Assembly (NCBI GenBank): GCA_902385255.1
Contig: CABMEV010000008.1
Coordinates: forward strand, 1 to 62,639
Direction: 5' to 3'
Length of the DNA stretch: 62,639 nt
From: Candidatus Tiddalikarchaeum anstoanum
Lineage (GTDB): Archaea; Nanobdellota; Nanobdellia; Tiddalikarchaeales; Tiddalikarchaeaceae
The position numbers and the translations under genes were made by a program. The notes below the pieces were generated by a model. The model was given only the letters and a program-made list of their open reading frames with translations. It was not told the origin of the DNA and did not search any database. Shown here piece after piece: positions 60,831 to 62,639 of the stretch (positions within the stretch are counted from its first letter, which is position 1; each line of letters begins with the position of its first letter).

Positions 60831-62360
60831 ATGTGCGGCATTGCAGCTTTAATAAAATTTAACAGCGAGAAACAATACCATGCTGTAGCACCCAGTTTAT
60901 CCTCTTTGTTAAAAACAGTACAGAACAGGGGACAAGATTCTACAAAAATAATAACTCAATTATTAAACCCTAATGCTGAAACTTATTCATATAATAATGG
61001 AGTTAAAAATACTATTTTAAGAAACGCTTATGATAATATCCTTGTTTATTGTGAAACTGGAGGATTAGGCTTAGTTACAAAAGTTATTGATGAAAAGATA
61101 GAATCAGATTTGTTAGGCGACATGGGTATTGGAGCTGTTCGTTATGGAACAACAGGACCAGGTGGAAATATAACTAATGTCCAGCCTGTTAGGTATAAAT
61201 CAATAGTCGCGTGCGAAAATGGAGATATAAATAATTATCAGTTAATCAATGAATTCTTGCTTAAAAAAGGGTATCCTCCTTTCAGAACTACAAGTGATGT
61301 CGAGACGATAACACGATTATTTGATTATCATTATAAGACTATTGCTGATGAAATATTACCTGAAGGAAGAAGTCCGGGTATAGAAGCTATGAAACGATGT
61401 ATAAACGGGTACCTTGACGCTCCGCCTCTAATAGGAGGTTATGCAATATTAGTAATGACACCTCACAGTTTGATAGCTGCACTAGACACGAATGGCATTA
61501 GGCAGTTAAGTTATGTGAAAAAAGAAGATGGCGTACAATTCTTAAGTGAAAGCAAGGGATTATGGCATTTGAATAATGAGATTAACACATACAATTTTTA
61601 TGATTATATAAAAGAATTAAAACCAGGTGAAATAATTGAAGTATTCAGAGATGGGGATATTAAAAGTGAAATACTGCAAAATACGCGAAATAAGCATTGT
61701 TTCTTTGAATATGTGTACTTAAGTTTGGATAATAGTGTTATTCAAACTAATAGTGTTGGTAAAGTAAGAAGAGAAATAGGAAGGCTTCTTGCTCCGAAAA
61801 TAGCTGATAATATTAGGAAAAGCGGAAACAGTCTTGAAAACTGCATAGTTGTGCCTGTGTTAAGTACTGGTGAATCTTACGCTTTAGGTGTAGCTAAGGA
61901 ATTAGGGTTGGAATACGCTCCTTATCTCTACAAAGACAGGTACGCACTCAGAACTTTCATAATGGACACTCAGGAAATAAGAAAAAGAGGTGTTAAAATT
62001 AAATTCACACCTGATGTATTCGATTTAAGAGATAAAAATATCATACTTATTGATGATAGTATAACGAGGGGAAACACTTTACGTGATATTAAAAATGTAT
62101 TAGTTAAAAAAGCTGGAGCAAATAAAATTCATGGGGTAAGTGCTTGTCCGCCTGTAAATAATTCCTGCTATTACGCTGTTGATTTAAAAGATGAACTTAT
62201 TGCAAGAACTAATACAATAGATCAGACAAGGGATATACTTGAACTTGACTCGCTAACTTATGGTGAAGAAACGATGTGGATTCAAGTCATAGGAGAAGAC
62301 TCCTGCCGCGCGTGCATTAATGGAGAATATCCTACACAAATTATTAGAACAACAAGATAA
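60831..62360 (+). CDS. purF: amidophosphoribosyltransferase, 509 aa
   Basis: First step of purine synthesis: PRPP plus glutamine to phosphoribosylamine. Cys2 after the start Met (MCGIAALIKF) is the glutaminase nucleophile; RYGTTGPGGN and ENGDINNY complete that domain. The transferase part shows VVPVLSTGESYALGVAKELG, YAPYLYKDRYALRTFI, and the PRPP loop NIILIDDSITRGNTLRDI. A usual end cluster SACPPVNN is present. The 476-510-residue length is normal. Leaderless or nearly so, with an AT-rich promoter region, divergent from pyrDK. Confidence 0.95.
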   Translation: MCGIAALIKFNSEKQYHAVAPSLSSLLKTVQNRGQDSTKIITQLLNPNAETYSYNNGVKNTILRNAYDNILVYCETGGLGLVTKVIDEKIESDLLGDMGIGAVRYGTTGPGGNITNVQPVRYKSIVACENGDINNYQLINEFLLKKGYPPFRTTSDVETITRLFDYHYKTIADEILPEGRSPGIEAMKRCINGYLDAPPLIGGYAILVMTPHSLIAALDTNGIRQLSYVKKEDGVQFLSESKGLWHLNNEINTYNFYDYIKELKPGEIIEVFRDGDIKSEILQNTRNKHCFFEYVYLSLDNSVIQTNSVGKVRREIGRLLAPKIADNIRKSGNSLENCIVVPVLSTGESYALGVAKELGLEYAPYLYKDRYALRTFIMDTQEIRKRGVKIKFTPDVFDLRDKNIILIDDSITRGNTLRDIKNVLVKKAGANKIHGVSACPPVNNSCYYAVDLKDELIARTNTIDQTRDILELDSLTYGEETMWIQVIGEDSCRACINGEYPTQIIRTTR

Positions 62361-62385
62361 TTTTTTTATGGAATAATCTGCAAGA

Positions 62386-62639
62386 TTAGATAACTGTCCC
62401 GTTAATGCACTCATTAGTATAGCTTCTGAAATTATCAAGTATGCCGTCGTCGCCGCAGCATGGACCATTCTTTCCTACAATTGCATGGTTCTCCCACCAA
62501 GCGACTGTGTTAGTTCCGGGGGATGTAGCAGTGATATCCAAGTCGCCGTCATTATCCAAGTCTGTTAGGAATTAGTCAAATCCGTTGAAAGAGTTGCTTA
62601 TTATTGACTGCCGCCACTTGTAATTGTTAATGTTCTGAC
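62386..62639 (-). pseudogene. broken FG-GAP/VCBS-repeat surface protein, partial
   Basis: The minus frame running in from the window edge reads WRQSIISNSFNGFD, then an in-frame TAA at 62572-62574, then FLTDLDNDGDLDITATSPGT, NTVAWWENHAIV and on to a stop at 62386. DLDNDGDLDIxA is the calcium-binding core of FG-GAP/VCBS repeats found in large secreted adhesins. The stop inside the repeat marks a nonsense mutation or an assembly error. The rest of the gene is outside the window. Confidence 0.7.

Noticed and set aside
1-62639. CRISPR arrays, insertion sequences, defence islands
   Set aside because: No regularly spaced direct repeats with unique spacers and no transposase, Cas, restriction or abortive-infection genes were recognised.

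Overview
The window looks like a chromosomal segment of an AT-rich archaeon, most likely a DPANN lineage near Woesearchaeota/Pacearchaeota. The lineage is inferred; the archaeal domain is well supported. Evidence includes a tRNA-Arg gene with a bulge-helix-bulge intron, a Sec61-beta/SecG-type small subunit, ADP-forming acyl-CoA synthetase subunits, an archaeal G at the 23S position equivalent to E. coli 2058, an RNase P RNA, and TATA boxes about 25-28 nt upstream of many start codons (leaderless genes). Bacterial-type genes are mixed in: GrpE/DnaK/DnaJ, LemA/HtpX, an RsuA-type pseudouridine synthase, PadR, YgiQ and a MacB-type ABC transporter. No CRISPR array, transposase, integrase or replication gene was recognised.

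Layout. 1-876: 3' part of a 23S rRNA gene; no 5S follows. 1079-6258: three short orphan genes facing an operon that encodes an 818-residue coiled-coil protein and two degenerate Ras-like GTPases. 6396-12048: LemA-HtpX, a PP2C-like phosphatase, PRPP synthetase with a cysteine-rich insertion, an RsuA-type enzyme and a cN-III-like nucleotidase. 12084-12789: RNase P RNA, a small Cys-rich protein and SecG. 12835-15982: the two subunits of ADP-forming acyl-CoA synthetase, on opposite strands with a membrane protein between. 16081-17692: a tRNA-Arg(TCT) / intron-containing tRNA-Arg(CCT) locus with a leftover tRNA 3' fragment. 17702-21474: FkbH-like, acyltransferase, PIG-L and pilin-like genes suggesting surface glycan work. 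21922-24303: tRNA-Glu, ArsM, PadR and small ORFs. 24304-31247: heat-shock cluster grpE - unknown - dnaK - unknown - dnaJ behind an operator-like palindrome. 31252-35398: GIDE-domain protein, second LemA, receiver domain, Nudix, and a cysteine-repeat lipoprotein.

35511-37303: tRNA-Ala(CGC) with a 1.7-kb AT-rich insertion bounded by a 25-bp direct repeat of the tRNA 3' end. It carries two orphan genes and no integrase. 37406-48675: YkgJ-like protein, P-type ATPase, GT-C-like transferase, membrane proteins, YgiQ, and a family of coiled-coil proteins with a shared C-terminal helix, one copy frameshifted. 48748-53022: a two-gene unit with a possible ADP-ribosyltransferase, TPR, DUF1801, PHP and membrane proteins. 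53031-57161: membrane-anchored winged-helix regulator divergent from a MacB-like ABC operon. 57741-62360: pyrC, a fused pyrD-pyrK and purF. 62386-62639: the broken end of an FG-GAP/VCBS repeat gene.

The nucleotide genes (prs, cN-III-like, pyrC, pyrDK, purF) suggest a cell that makes or salvages its own nucleotides. Several secreted or membrane modules suggest an active surface. Around a third of the genes have no recognisable family. All calls come from reading the sequence; no database search was run.
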